A stretch of 64,000 nucleotides of DNA, taken from Symsagittifera roscoffensis (lineage: Eukaryota; Xenacoelomorpha; Acoela; Convolutidae). The notes beneath the pieces were generated by a model that worked only from the letters and a program-made list of their open reading frames with translations, did no database searches and was not told the DNA's origin. Position numbers and translations under genes: made by a program. Positions 23,661 through 36,300 of this stretch are shown in pieces (position 1 is the first letter of the stretch; each line of letters starts with the position of its first letter). The DNA is taken from the NCBI RefSeq assembly GCF_963678635.1, contig NC_087067.1, forward strand, positions 14,833,018-14,897,017, given 5' to 3'.

Positions 23661-24319
23661 ATACCCAAAGTTTTGTTTTGAAGATATATCCTAAATTTCA
23701 GCAGAAGTGCTTCAATCAGCGCAACTCAAGTAAACATTATTTTTATCAGTGTTCTTGAATAAAAATGTTTTTAACAACAATTATGCTTTTTAATTGAAAA
23801 AAGAAATTCTATCAAAATGAGCAAAGTTTAAAATTCAGATTAAAACATTCGAAAGTTTAAGAAGGAGGTTGCTCAGGCTGCAAAAAAGTCATATAACAAC
23901 TTTGCAGCTAAAATATATTTTTTTGGCCGCTGGAGGACGATATCAATTTTTTACCAAAAATCTCTTGAGGAAAATTATGTTTTGTGATCAATGTTGAACA
24001 ACCATAATTGTCCAGTGAGTTATTTTGCAAATATTCTGAAACCATTTATGAGCTCAGTTACAGGGCTCAGGCGCGCATCTAGATTTTTGCAAAGGTAAGG
24101 CGGAATTTTGAAAAACTTGTTTGAAAGTCAATAATATTTTGGAAAAAATCTTCAAAAATCAAACGAAATTATGCAAAAATTGCCTGCAATTTTGATGGCT
24201 AATCTGTCCATGATATATTATAAACATTTAATTTCACATCTTTGTAGATATTTACTCAAGTCAGTTTTAAATTGTAAAACTAAATAATTTATCTTTGTTC
24301 ATTATAGATCGAAGGTAAT

Positions 24320-25280
24320 TTTTCAGCAGAATAATTCTAGAGAAGGAGCGTTCGTCAGAGCAAACGAATGCTGGAAGGGTCGCTTCGACTTGGATTAGTG
24401 CAGTGCGTGCCCGAGTGGAATTAAGGAATTAGGGATTTGTGACAGAATTCTGGGGCATGAATGAAAGCTGCTGTTATGTAGTGTAAGGATGGAAGCGCTA
24501 TATATTCCTTCAGACAGCAAACTCGCTTTAAAATTGCGACAGGAAACGCGATCCAATAGTACGTTCTGGTACATATCGACCAAGTCGTCAAAACTATCTC
24601 AGCTGCATCACTGTCTGCATTTCAGCTAAGAATGAGTTTGTAGATTATTTTCGAGCGAGAGGCAGCAACCAACTAGAGTTTTTCCTGCAGGTCTAACAGT
24701 ACGAAGTCGAAGAAATGAAAGTAGACTATATGACGGAAGTGATCGTAGGCTTATGTAGCTATAGGAGACCCATCTCTATGACTTTCAAATTGGACGTTGA
24801 ACGTAGCCAATCTTAAAGCATCAGCACCGTTCCTTTGACTGCAACCAGTGCCTTCACCATTCTGCGTTGCTGAAAAGGAAGACACATGTTCTCAATGTGT
24901 TTTTCAACGACTTTGGGAAAGTCAAGAGCATGGACTTAAAGAGTAATACCGTTGCTTTTATAGCAATTAGTTTATGCCTTATGCTCATCAGTGCAATGAG
25001 AACGTCCAATAGCAATTTTCAGCGAGGTTCGCACTGAAGTCCGAACCAAAGTTTTAAACAGGCCTTCTTGCGATGAGAACTCTTCTGTTAATGTTCGAGG
25101 TAGTTTCAAAGGCGAGCAAAAATTTTGAAAAAAAGCTTGTTGACATTTGAACGTGAGAAAAACTGCCAGTTTTTTTCATCTGCTTGTTGTCAGTAAAGCC
25201 GAAACAGAAGCGATAGAAGATGCCTTTTTGAATAGTTGAGTAGGTACGTGTTTTTGTCGAGGTACCGAGGTCGAAGTTAC
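24320..25280. other. Moderately GC-richer DNA, unresolved
   Basis: Short open stretches occur on both strands, all interrupted. They could be the eroded 5' part (gag/protease) of the BEL/Pao relic downstream, or exon fragments of the minus-strand gene. A minus-strand acceptor followed by nine codons and a stop (24594-24625) would be in phase with the exon at 25281-25403, but is too short to trust. Confidence 0.3.
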
Positions 25281-25403
25281 CTGTTTTCCACCCTCGGTTG
25301 GGGTTGTCCAGAGAGGAACACTTAACATCACGGTCCATCTCCAGCAAATCGAAATTGTAGTCTAAGTGGGCCGGAGACTGCAGAGCTTGCTCGAGAAGCG
25401 GAG
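25281..25403 (-). CDS. Probable internal exon, unknown product
   Basis: The acceptor (acgacttgttctatag) and donor (AAAACAG|gtaact) are both good, and only one of three frames is open across the exon. It encodes 40 full codons, PLLEQALQSPAHLDYNFDLL and onward to DNPNRGWKTG. The phase is 1 in and 1 out. It may belong to the unknown gene whose exons lie at 30-37 kb: joined to a weak exon at 28715-28760 the frame reads through. No family recognised. Confidence 0.5.
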
Positions 25404-26317
25404 CTATAGAACAAGTCGTTAAAAAAAATTTTCTGTTAGAGCCTTTCAAGGAAGGGCCCCCCTAAGGAGTGAATGGTCTAGGGTTGCCAGGCCCAGGAAT
25501 ATTTGCACTGGATTAGGTTTGCAACTTCTTTGGTCAACTGATGAAGAAGGCCTTCACTGTTCTACAGCCAGAGGGATAGGATTCCTTGGGTGCAGGCCTC
25601 GTTGGCTGAAATTGGTCCTTAGTGAGTCCAATTTGAGGCCTTAAAATTAAACTGAAAGTTTGCACCTAAAAACTTTGACTTCTGTAAATTGTTTAAAACT
25701 CTGCTACAAATGGACCGGCGTTGAAACTACTTCTGTAAAGTTTTCATTGCAGAGTTGCCAACAACCTCTTAAGTTTTCATTTTCATGTGTTTTTTTTTTC
25801 AGTTCACCCCATATTTCAATGACACATAAAAAAATTGCATTTGAAATTTTGGTCTGAAAGTTGATTTAGAGTATTCAAAATATTGCAATCGATATTGATT
25901 TTCCAAAAACTGAAATGGGGGAGATAATTGACTAGGTCCCACAAGAGAGAATCACCAAAATAATTTTGGCTGCATTGCGGATAAAAATTGAAATAGTTGC
26001 TGTATAAATTGGTTACTCACTTGCTCCAAATAACGCTATGAAACCTGTGGATATATTTTTTGCCGATGCTATGAATTTTTGTGTAGAATTTTGTTACAAA
26101 GCAAAAATTCAACTCATTTTGTTTTGTAAATATTTCGTGTCTCTTTCGCATCTAGGTTCATCCAGTGTTTTCAGATTGTATTCTGCCAGGCCAGGACAAC
26201 ACGACAAGGGAACAACCCTAAAAAACTCTTGCATAGACTTAAAGCTAAAAAAGCGACATGAGATCGTCAAACACTGGTGCTCTGAGTCCTTAAATTTGCA
26301 TCGAAGTGTTATGCCGC

Positions 26318-26930
26318 TTCCTTGAACAAGTTGGCCCGGTTCTCCTTCAAAATCTCATTTTTGTACTTTCAAGAAAAAAAATCAGCCGATAAATAAAGGG
26401 ATGTTTTTGCAGGTTGGAGTCCATAAAGGAGATCATGTTTCTGTCCGGGTTTTTGACGGAAGGACCCCACGTCAAGTGTGGTGGTTCACCAAAACACGCG
26501 TCACAATTTCGGAGCTCGCGACTTGCCAATTTGTGGGACTTTTGCTCGGCACAAGAATGCATCTAATCATCAGGCTGAGTACCCCGAAGCTGCTTCAACT
26601 GTTGTCCAGAAGTTTCATTTGAACGACTACCCTTGATTCAAAATCGTGATCACGCCTTAAAGTTAAATACAGATATAGTCTCGCTGCTTAAACTAGGTGG
26701 GTGTCATCTGACAAAATTTGTGATCAACGTGCCCAATGTAACAACCGCTTTTGATCCGGACAACCAAGAGTCCCATTCCTCTGCTAAAGATATTAGTGAG
26801 ACTGGACTACGGCAAGAACGAATACGCGAGATCCGCCGAGATAAAGACCGTTACAAGCAAGCTGACCAGCCCGACCGTATAGCTCGCTCCCGTTCTTCCA
26901 TCTTTGTAAAGCCATCGGCACTGAACTGAG
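26318..26930 (+). pseudogene. BEL/Pao retrotransposon reverse transcriptase relic
   Basis: Consecutive Pao-type RT blocks are found in shifting frames: VGPVLLQNLIFVLSRKK (about 26326; family form GPxLLxxLxxxLxRFR), then MFLQVGVHKGD (26401; family MFHQVxVxxxD), VWWFTKTRVTISELATCQF (about 26480-26535), HKNASNHQAEYPEAASTVV (about 26548-26605), and LKLGGCHLTKFVINVPNVT (about 26688-26745; family LxxGGFxLTKFxSN). The catalytic FYxDDYL box is changed to FHLNDYP and a stop follows. At least three frameshifts exist. A charged tail (RQERIREIRRDKDRYKQ) ends at 26929. LTRs were not identified. Confidence 0.75.
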
Positions 26931-28700
26931 GTTCTGCGACATCAAACGTCAGCATTAAAAAAATCGTTTTCATGTAGGATTCTTTTGCTGAGCTAATTTG
27001 TCTTTTCTTGGTTAACAATGAGGCGTTATCGGATGCTTCGAAAACCTCTGTCGAAATAGTCGAACTTTTATTGAGCTTAGGAGATGCAACAGAAAAAATT
27101 CATCAAAATATAGATATTGAGTTTCAGAGTTCTGAATTTCAACGACAGCTGACTCAGATACAGGGTTGTGAACAATATCTGCAATTGCACTCAATTAGAC
27201 GAATATCAGTGTATACTTCTAAATAACTCCGTCAAAAACCATTCTTCAGCTATATCAATGTTTTCTCGTTGCAGGATATTTGTCTTGGACACAAACTTTT
27301 AAAGTTTTGGTATAAGATTGGCAATCTGTTTCAGAATGATATTATGGAAGTAAACACCCAATAAAATCTTTGAAAGTATGTTTTTTTTTCACAGTAACGA
27401 CTTATCATCTGGTTTGTACTGGAACATCGAGTAGTATTTCGCAGCACGGGTTTTTGTCAGTGAGTGTACACAAATTAGCTGCTAATTTCATAGTTTTCAG
27501 CTTCACCAAAATCAAAATTACCCTCGGCAAAATATCAATAAACTCACTCAACACTGAGTTGGAAGCTTAGTTGAATTTGTTTGACGCGCAGCCGATAAGA
27601 TCGAGTAAAGTAGCCTGTTTTATATTTGTTGCACAGTTGTCGCCAACTAATACAACAAAGTTGTTCATAGATTTGTTAAAACGGACTCATTGAACCAGTT
27701 GATAAAATATTTGTAACTTTCAACAGAAACGTCCGACTCGTTCGGTAAAGGCAAAACGCCAACATCACTGTTTCGGCACAGCCGTTACGTCAAATATGAA
27801 GCAAATAAGCAAATGGAATGAGTGGAATTGCTACTCCATCCATCAAAATTTAATGCAAATTTATCAGGTGAAACCATGCGTGCTTTATTTTCGATTTATT
27901 TGTTAACTTTTTCACTTATTTGATCAACGTATTTCTTGAAAAGCGCCCAAGTTGCTATATTTCCAATTTCCGAACTTGTCTACAAAACGTTATGGTTTCA
28001 AGCCCAAAACAATTCAGTGTATCCAGCCGTATATGGCCCGCACCTTTGGGCTTTTCTCGAACTGCAGTGTTAAAGGAAGTTGATCATCAGCCCTTGAATC
28101 TTCAGTTGCAAGGTACTGATTTTAATGGGCAGATGACAAGTGGTTTTGTAAATTTGCCCACCCAGTTTAATTTTTTGCTTTCTTTTTTTTCTACACAGGC
28201 TTCGGTATTCTTCAGTTGTTCCACTAACCAGAGTAAAAAATTTTAAAAAAACTTTCGTTTTTCTGGAAGCCATCGAGTAAACTGAACTGAATGATTTGCT
28301 GAGTGAAAAATACGGTTGCACGAACGCGCGGTAAAAACGGAAACAAAAACAAATAATTCTGTCGGCACCTGAGAACGTTCCCTAACTGAAGTTTTTTAGC
28401 TGGAGCCTAGAAAGAAAAAAAATCAAGGGCTACTTTACGACTAATTCATGACATGCAATATTGTAATTTATATCAATTAATTGCATTACGATTGTCCAAA
28501 AAAACCATTTAAATATGTTATTGCATTTGTATTTTTGCAGGATATTGAAATAGCAAAAAACTTTTGATAGGCCCTGAAATCAGTAAAAAAGTGGCGATGA
28601 TATAGTTACAAGAATTCATAGCCTGGACAGGGCTGCATTCTTGCGGAGAAAATATGGAAATTTCATTTACGGTAATAAAAAAACTAGTCTCCCTGTAATG
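26930..28700. other. Unresolved stretch downstream of the BEL/Pao relic
   Basis: Short open stretches at 27008-27226 (plus, LLLSLGDATEKIHQN) and 27920-28246 (plus, SSRIWPAPLGFSRTAVLKEV) have some protein-like composition but no motif or splice context that I can name. They may be further retroelement debris. Confidence 0.3.
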
Positions 28701-28714
28701 CGAAAATGAGTCAC

Positions 28715-28760
28715 GACAGTCTGGACATGAAATTGCGGCAGTCTGTACATAAGTCGTGGT
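28715..28760 (-). CDS. Possible small exon of the unknown gene
   Basis: After acceptor attattttcaag, fifteen codons read TTTYVQTAAISCPDC, entering in phase 0 and leaving in phase 1 at a weak donor (gtgact). This would link the 30127-30310 exon to the 25281-25403 exon and continue a Cys-rich stretch. All three frames are partly open, so support is limited. Confidence 0.3.
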
Positions 28761-30126
28761 CTTGAAAATAATGCATAAATTACGCATAATTTTTGAAGTT
28801 TTAATGTCCCAATTAGTAAATTTTAAAATTCAAACAAGTATATAGAAACACAAAGACAAAATAAAAACTGAAATTTTTCGAGAATTTTCTGTTTTTAAAG
28901 ATCAGTTATAAAGCTAAAAAAATGGCTTTCAAAATTTGAGTTTAATACTTGAAATATTTCAATTTTATAGAAAACAAAAAAATTATATTCATTAAAGTTG
29001 CACTGGTTGCGGTTATCTTTTCTGCGATGTATCCGGTCACGTTTAATGTGTGTTTAGTTGCGCCAGTCGAAATACTTCATAATTTATTTTCCGAATGGGA
29101 ATTTATGTTCAGAAAAAAAAGATTTTTATTAAATTATTTTGTTCATTTGTTCAGATATTTGAGCTGCTATTGGTATTTTGGTCTAATGCAAGCATGACTG
29201 GATGCCCATACGCTGTCAATTTTTGTAAAATCGGTCTGAAGTAAAAGCGATACTGCTTCTGTCAGGAAAAAACATGAATGTTCCGACTGCCTTTTTTTGG
29301 TCTCGGATAATTTTGGAAATTAAGTTTTGGCAAAACTATGAATTTTAGGCTGATAATATCAAAAATTAAGTATTGCAATTTGAGTCGTAGATAGAGTTAA
29401 AAAAAACCAATGACCTGCCTCAATTCTATTTGGAAAGATTTTGTAGTGCGGGATAATAAAACGAGCAGCTTTAACCATCATCTCGGCAGGTTACTACAGT
29501 GGTGTTCACACTCGGCTGAACACATGCAGATCAATAATATATCGATCCCGCGAGGAACTAGAGTTTTGTACAAGTTTTCTGAATAAAACACCAAGCAAGG
29601 AATGTAATTCTTTATTTTCTTTGAAAGTCGGAACAAAAAGCAAGATAATTGCGTATGAATTCGATTGGCAAGCTTAAGCGTAGAAAAAAACTGCATATAA
29701 ACAACGTCAGGAAAAATAAAGTGATGATTTTCTGAATTTTACCTGAAATTTTAGCAACTTTTGCGTTAAAATTTCTTGTTTTAACTGTCAAACCTCAAAA
29801 AACTTACTTTTGAGTTCGAAAAACTATCTGTTAACTATTCTTTATTGAGGAAAACTTTTTGTAAATTACATTATTGATTTGAAATTTCAAAAAGCACACT
29901 TCCAAAGTTTTAGCGTAATTGTCTCAGTTGAATTGTATATGTATCTGTCGCCAGCCGCACAGACGTTGTTCAATGACTTGTTTTTTTGAGTGAAACTTTC
30001 GAAAACTGATTCATATCAAATACATAAATTTTTAAATATCATTTTTTGTAAGTTTTAACATCTTAATACAATTAATTAGAAATAAGTGCTCATTTGGGCC
30101 ACATTAAATCCATGTGTTTTATCTAC

Positions 30127-30310
30127 ATCTGGGCAGTGGGGGTTGAAAGTGTTGCAAGGGTCACACATTAAGGGTTGCCACAGACCCAGAGTAGACCGAG
30201 AAAAGTCCCCACTTTTCACCGAGGGGACTCTAGAGAATAAGGAGCTGCAGTTGAATGATGGAGATTTATTGGTGTTTGTTTGTTGTCTGATGGCAGGCGC
30301 AGATGTTACA
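30127..30310 (-). CDS. Unknown gene, exon G (possibly terminal)
   Basis: After acceptor agaaaaatactccag the frame runs VTSAPAIRQQTNTNKSPSFN to MCDPCNTFNPHCPD. It either splices at GAT|gtagat (30127) or runs 16 more codons to a stop at 30076, which would end the protein here. An alternative acceptor inside (ctgcag) keeps the same frame. Exit is therefore uncertain. Confidence 0.6.
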
Positions 30311-33300
30311 CTGGAGTATTTTTCTCTCCTACGACAGAAAAAAAAACACTTCAATATTAATAGTGTTGGCGCATGCTAGAGCTCAGATATCTACAATTTT
30401 TGAGAGAAAAGAGACAAACTCTCTTAAAAATTATATTCAATGTTTTCAAAAATGCTGACTTTTTTGTTTATTGGTCGAATAATTTAACATTCTCAAAACT
30501 CCTAAAACCCAATTTGACTAATAATGATACGTGCTTTCCATCAAAATTTTAACAACCAAGTTTAAATTTCCCGAATTTTGATTCATTAAAAATTTCTTTG
30601 GTTTTTAAACAGACGGAATTGACTCGAACCTGAGGAGGTCAAATGCACTGGCAAGATGTCTTCGTCCCCCCATTATCCCCTCCCCCTGTCTGCAATTACC
30701 CCCTCCCCCATCTCCGTTTAGAGCGAGGAAGTGATCATTGGCCAGACTGAACTCCCCCCAGTACTTCCGTGGAGGGGGGCGCAGAATCTTGAAAGTCGAA
30801 ATAAAAAACATTATTATAGAATTATAGTAAACTAAGTTTAAATTGCCTTCTTGGTGGACAACTCAAAACTTATTTAAAACTTTTGATCCAGTTATGGCAG
30901 TAAAACCAACCATCAGATTTGGCATTAAACTGTAAGGACAACACTTGACCTATTCTATAAAATTTCCCTAAAAAAACTTGTCCTATCACTTCTGCGGTAG
31001 CTATTTCTATTTTCGTCAATTATTTTTTCAAAGACAGATACCTAAAATCTGTTAACATCTCATTCAGGCAAAAAGGAGCAATGTCGCAGGCCAAGCGTAA
31101 CCAAAAAAGCTTTTGATTTTTTTTTGATACGTTTAAATTAATTAAATCACTTTTTATTTAGGAACTGGCATGAACAGAGTTTTTCCATAAACCAAAAGTT
31201 TTGATTTTTTAAAATTTCACTTTAAAATTTTTTTAACGAGCTCGTAACCGAACGCAAATACAAAAACCTAGGTTTACTCAAAATTGGATTCATGTTCAAC
31301 ATGTGCAAAACATAGGAAAAGACCTCAATTGTCCAAGCGTAGTTTTATAGAAAGATTATAATAAGAGTTTTTTTTTATTATTGAGTCAGAAATCAAGGCC
31401 AACATAAACATGTCATGAAAAAACAATGAACGTTCTGAGAGTTATTGAAAACAAAATCCAGTGAAACTGAAAAGCATAGCCAGCCGAAGATTGGAAAAGA
31501 GTAATGAGCGAAAGTAAACATAAAACAAACACTGTTTTCTTTGAAAAAAATCTCAACTTTCGAAATTGAAAGAAACAAAAAGATGGCCATTTATACTCTT
31601 TGAATTGTAGAAAGCTTTATAATTGGCGCTTTTTTGATAACATCATTCCAATTTGAGAACATGTAAAGTTTTTATTCCGCTGGAAGTCTAGAAATTAAGT
31701 TCCACTTTCGAAACTAGAAATCGTTCACGATTTGTTGCTCCTTTTCCACGTTCTTATTTGGAGATTGGTATTTACGTCACTTTCAGCAGGTGAAGTTCAA
31801 TTCAGTTGAACTACAAAAGCGTATCCGTACAAATATTGATTCAGAAATGCATCAATATGAATGAATGCATATCTGTAGTTATTAGAGCATTTTAAGACTT
31901 TTTCATGAAAAAAAAAAACAAAAAAAAACAAGATCTAAAGATCTATATAAGAGTCCTCACGTTCATAACTCTTAAGAATTCAACTTTTGTGTGTCATGGA
32001 CTACGCATGCAAAATTGCATTAAAAAAATTTTATGGAAAAAATTTGTTTGAATACAAAATTTGTTTTGCGGTTGACAAAAATGTTTTTTAGGGGAACTAG
32101 CTAAAATTTTGCAACTGTTTTCTCCGTAAAAAGCCGAAGAGTTCTTATGTTGATTCTTATTGCCGAGAAAAAACTGTTTTGGTCTTATGTAAGTCGCCAG
32201 TGGCGTGCGCACAAAACTTTCTAGGGGGGGCTGTTTTTGAAAAAAGTTAAAAAATTTTGTCGACCTTTTTTTGGTCGACCAATTTAGGTTTCCGAATATA
32301 TTATAAGGACCCTATGTTGTCAAAAATCATCTGAGCCGCAGGCAAGTTTTTGAAAAAAAAAACAGGCTAATTAAGACGTTTTGAGCTCTTTTAAAAAACA
32401 TTTCACCAATTTTAAAAAGTTTTTTTTGGCTCACTCTCCCCCCTCAAGCTTAGTTATGTTGGCACTGAATGCGCCTTTAAAAATTTGTTGATGCTGGCCA
32501 GCCAACATTGGATCTCGTAAAATTATACCAAAAAGGACCTGAATTTGGCCGCTATTAATAAATTCGAAACTTCAAAACTAAGCAATGAAATTACAAAAAT
32601 CCTTTTGCCAAAAACGTTTATATTCACGAAAAGGATAGTTGGTTGGTGTGCAAGTAGCACAGAATGTTCCGACCAATTCAATAAAAAAAGAAATTTTTTT
32701 TTTTTCAAATAAGTCCCCTTATCAGTGGGCGGTATGATTCGACAACTATACGATCGCGTAAAAAATAAGTGAATTAGGTTTAATTAACATAAAATTGTTG
32801 GCTTTTGTTCAGTTTCACACCCCCTCTAAAATTATAAAATTAAGCTGTTCAAAAATTGTTCACACGGCATTTTGCTTGTAAATGAAGTTGTAAAATTTTT
32901 TTCATCTGTTTACGCTGAAATCTTTTGATGCAGGTGCAGTTTGTAACATGAAATCATTTTTAAATAGATTTTCAAATAATAAACTTCAAAAAAAATCAAG
33001 GGGGGACTGAAAAAGAGCCAAATTGTTTTCAAAAAAATGAATGCCAAACATGAATGCCAATTTCTCATTTTTTGTACATTAGTTTGAATTTTCTGTGAAA
33101 ATCTGTATTGTCAAATAAGCGCAAAAAAACATCCAAAACTAGTTTTGTTGATAGTAACCTCGAGTTTTGGGAGCCTAAAATTATTTTAAAACAATATTTA
33201 AATTCCATATAATGAACGTTATTCGATCGCGGTTTCGCTCGAAATTGAACCAAAAATTAAAAAACTTTAATCCAGTTTTCTCGACACTGGGAGAAGATTT

Positions 33301-36300
33301 TTAGAAAATTTTAAAGTCGTTCGAATCACGACTGAAAGGGTTTTAATTTTATATACCACTCAAATCTCTCCGATGACTATTTGCGGTCGCTGATTTTGCG
33401 TGGAAAACAAAAAAAGAAACAAAAAACTAAAAGACACCTGAATAAAAAGATGGACGGAACAAAAACCAAATCAAAAGAACTGCTCAAAAAAGAGCTTTTA
33501 ATACCAGTTGTGCCTTGGCATGTATCCTGACTCTGTCCAGCTGGTAGTGGGAGAGGGGACTCTGTTCCCACCTGCCTACTGCCTCCTCTATCCCCTTCCT
33601 CACCCGGTTGAACGAATTAGCCTCTCTGGCCTCCACATCCTCAAGGTGGAAATTGAATCCCACCAACTGAACATTACAAAAATTGGTACAAATTCTTCAA
33701 ACATTTATAATTGTGGGGTTAATTAATTACGGTAAAACATGTGAAAGTAGAAAAAAAAGGAATAAGGTTAGCTGTTTTCTTGGCATGTGGCACAGTGTAT
33801 TCCGATCAGAGTCGCATTTAAGGACAAAGCAAAATAAACAAACCACTTTCTCTCCCCATTGTATGTTTATGTCCGCTGCTTGTATGTTTATGTTTTTAGA
33901 TGTAAGTTTTGGAATATATTTTTCAGACTAATTTTAAGATTGGAGTTTCGGACGAAGGGAAGGAGTTGCACGAGACTATCCGGTCAAAAAAGGTGCCGAC
34001 AAACAGACAGTGTATTTTGAAATGGTTCTTTGTGATAGAACTTGTTTTATGAGTTATCATACACACTGGAACTATCTCACTATATGTTTTTAATAACCAC
34101 TGTTTTTTACGATGTTTTTTTTCTAAATTTTGACGCATACCTTGTCCACGCAGGAATCCAGACATACGTCTCCGCAATCTTTGAAACTCCTGTAAAAGAG
34201 ACTCACTTTTTCCCATTCATTCCTCTTCCCTGCCTATCAGAATAATAAGCAAACGGAAAACTTTACAACTAACGAAACACCCATAATATTTAGGGCTTTT
34301 TTCAGTTTAAAAAACTCCTCGTAAAATTACTGTGTAAAATTAATTGAAAATGTTTCAGGGAATTTATTTGTGAAGATAATTGTAAAAACTTATCCACTTA
34401 TTCGCACTGAGACGCTTTTCTTGCACGGTTCTTAAACTCAAAAGTCATCTTAAAAAGGGGTTCTTGAATCAAATTTTAGGGAAAAAAAAAGAGTGAAGAT
34501 CTGGAAAAAAAAGTTTTTTTTAGCATAAAAATTGACATGCTGATACGATTTAAATATGGTTGATATTCATGCCAAGTTTGATGATAGCAAGTTTAATAAT
34601 AAAAAAATTGTCGAATTGATTAATGATATTAGGAAATTTGGACAGTAGGAAAAAGTGACCTATTTGGAAAGTTGTCCTCCAAGAAAGAGAATCCGGAGTA
34701 GGAGTTGCAGTCTACAGTTGGAGCATAGTTGGAGTATCCTGTCGCTCTGACTGACTCACAGGTGGGCAGAAATTGCACATTGTCTTCAGGAATGCTGTCT
34801 ACAAAATTAACACAAAAAAAAAATAAAGCAGTTTTGCATTGTGAGCAGATTTCGGAACCTTATTTTTCTCAAGACAGGAGATCGAGATCTGTTTTTTCTG
34901 CATTCTTCCCAAATTCCATCCCATTCACCCATTCATCACAGTTTTTTTTTCGCTAAAGCCCTGCGTTAGACAGTACAAATGAGCGATGCGTCATTTTACA
35001 GGGATTAGAGTAGGGGGGGGGGGGGTCTTGTTCTTTTGGGCTGTTCTACGACTCTCAGACTTCCGCATGTGGACAATAATATTCCTTCAAAAGTTTTGTC
35101 GACTTTTTGGACAGTCAGATCAGTCTTATGAGTTATCATATAATGCCAAAAAAGGCACTTGTAGAATTTTTCTTCAGTAAAGGCTTTTTTTTCGCCAGAA
35201 CAAGCGTTTTTTGTCGACGGTTTCTTATTATGATCGATTCTTCTCAAAATTTCTTAAATACTGGAGCGCGATACTGTTTCTTAAAAGCAACACCAAAGAA
35301 AGGATTCATGAATGCGCTCAAGTGCTGAAGAAAGGGTACATATATACCATCAAGTTTTGTTATTGCCCTAAATTTATATAAATACAAAAATTATCACAAA
35401 TACCCAGGAAACTTATATCTCCCAAGAAAAGCACGCTCGGTCCAGTCCCAATGACTCGAGGCTCCTCCCCTTCTCCCAAGTTCTTCTTCAAACCACCGTC
35501 TTCACTGCTTCTACTTCTTTTTTCGTCTTCGCCCTCCGTCTTTTCAGACGAAATTTCTTTCCCAGAAACATAATCTGATCCAATATCCTCCGTTTCTCCC
35601 CTCTCTTCGTGATTGGGTGGGGGTTCTTGGGTGGACTGGGAGTCCTGTCGAAGCACCCTTCGAATCCACTGGTCACTGGAGTCCTCCAGGACGTGATCCA
35701 GATTTGGTCGGCGGTCTGCGCCAACAAAAATAACCATTGCTCTGTTCTTCTCATAATGTTATTTTTCTATAATTAACCAACCAGAAGCCTGACCAGGATG
35801 TTAATCAATAAAGAATAACCGAGCTATGGTTGTCTGTCTTACAAGAACTCACATTGAAAAATGCAGCACGGGTGGGATTTGAACCTACAATCATATGATT
35901 TCTGTTGCTAGTCACTATCAATACCAATGCGCCGCAACGCCAAGTTCAATATTTCTGAACATGGTTTGACTGTAGTTCGAATAAATTTCCGAGCAACTTT
36001 GACAGCATGCGAAGTTTTATCAACCCAATCGTCTTAGACAGGGGCGGATTTAGGGGGGGGGGGCGGGGGGAGGGGGGCGGACGCTCCCTCTCAGGGATTC
36101 GACCCCCTGCCGACCCAAAGGGTCCCCCCTTTGATACTTTTTCAGAAATCCATTTTTGGCCGACCGACCCTAAAATTTTTCTAAAGGGGCCTTCGGCGCC
36201 AATATATACTAACTTTGAGGGGGAGCGCGCGAACTGTTTTTTGACTGCTTTTTTCTGTTTTTTGACTGTTTTTTCAAAAATTTGCCTGCGGCGCAGAAAA

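Noticed and set aside
29478-29580. Minus-strand exon-like segment between exon G and 28.7 kb
   Set aside because: Entry in the required phase meets a stop after a few codons; the other frames do not connect to neighbours.
35863-35942. Functional tRNA gene
   Set aside because: Acceptor, anticodon and T stems do not pair well enough.
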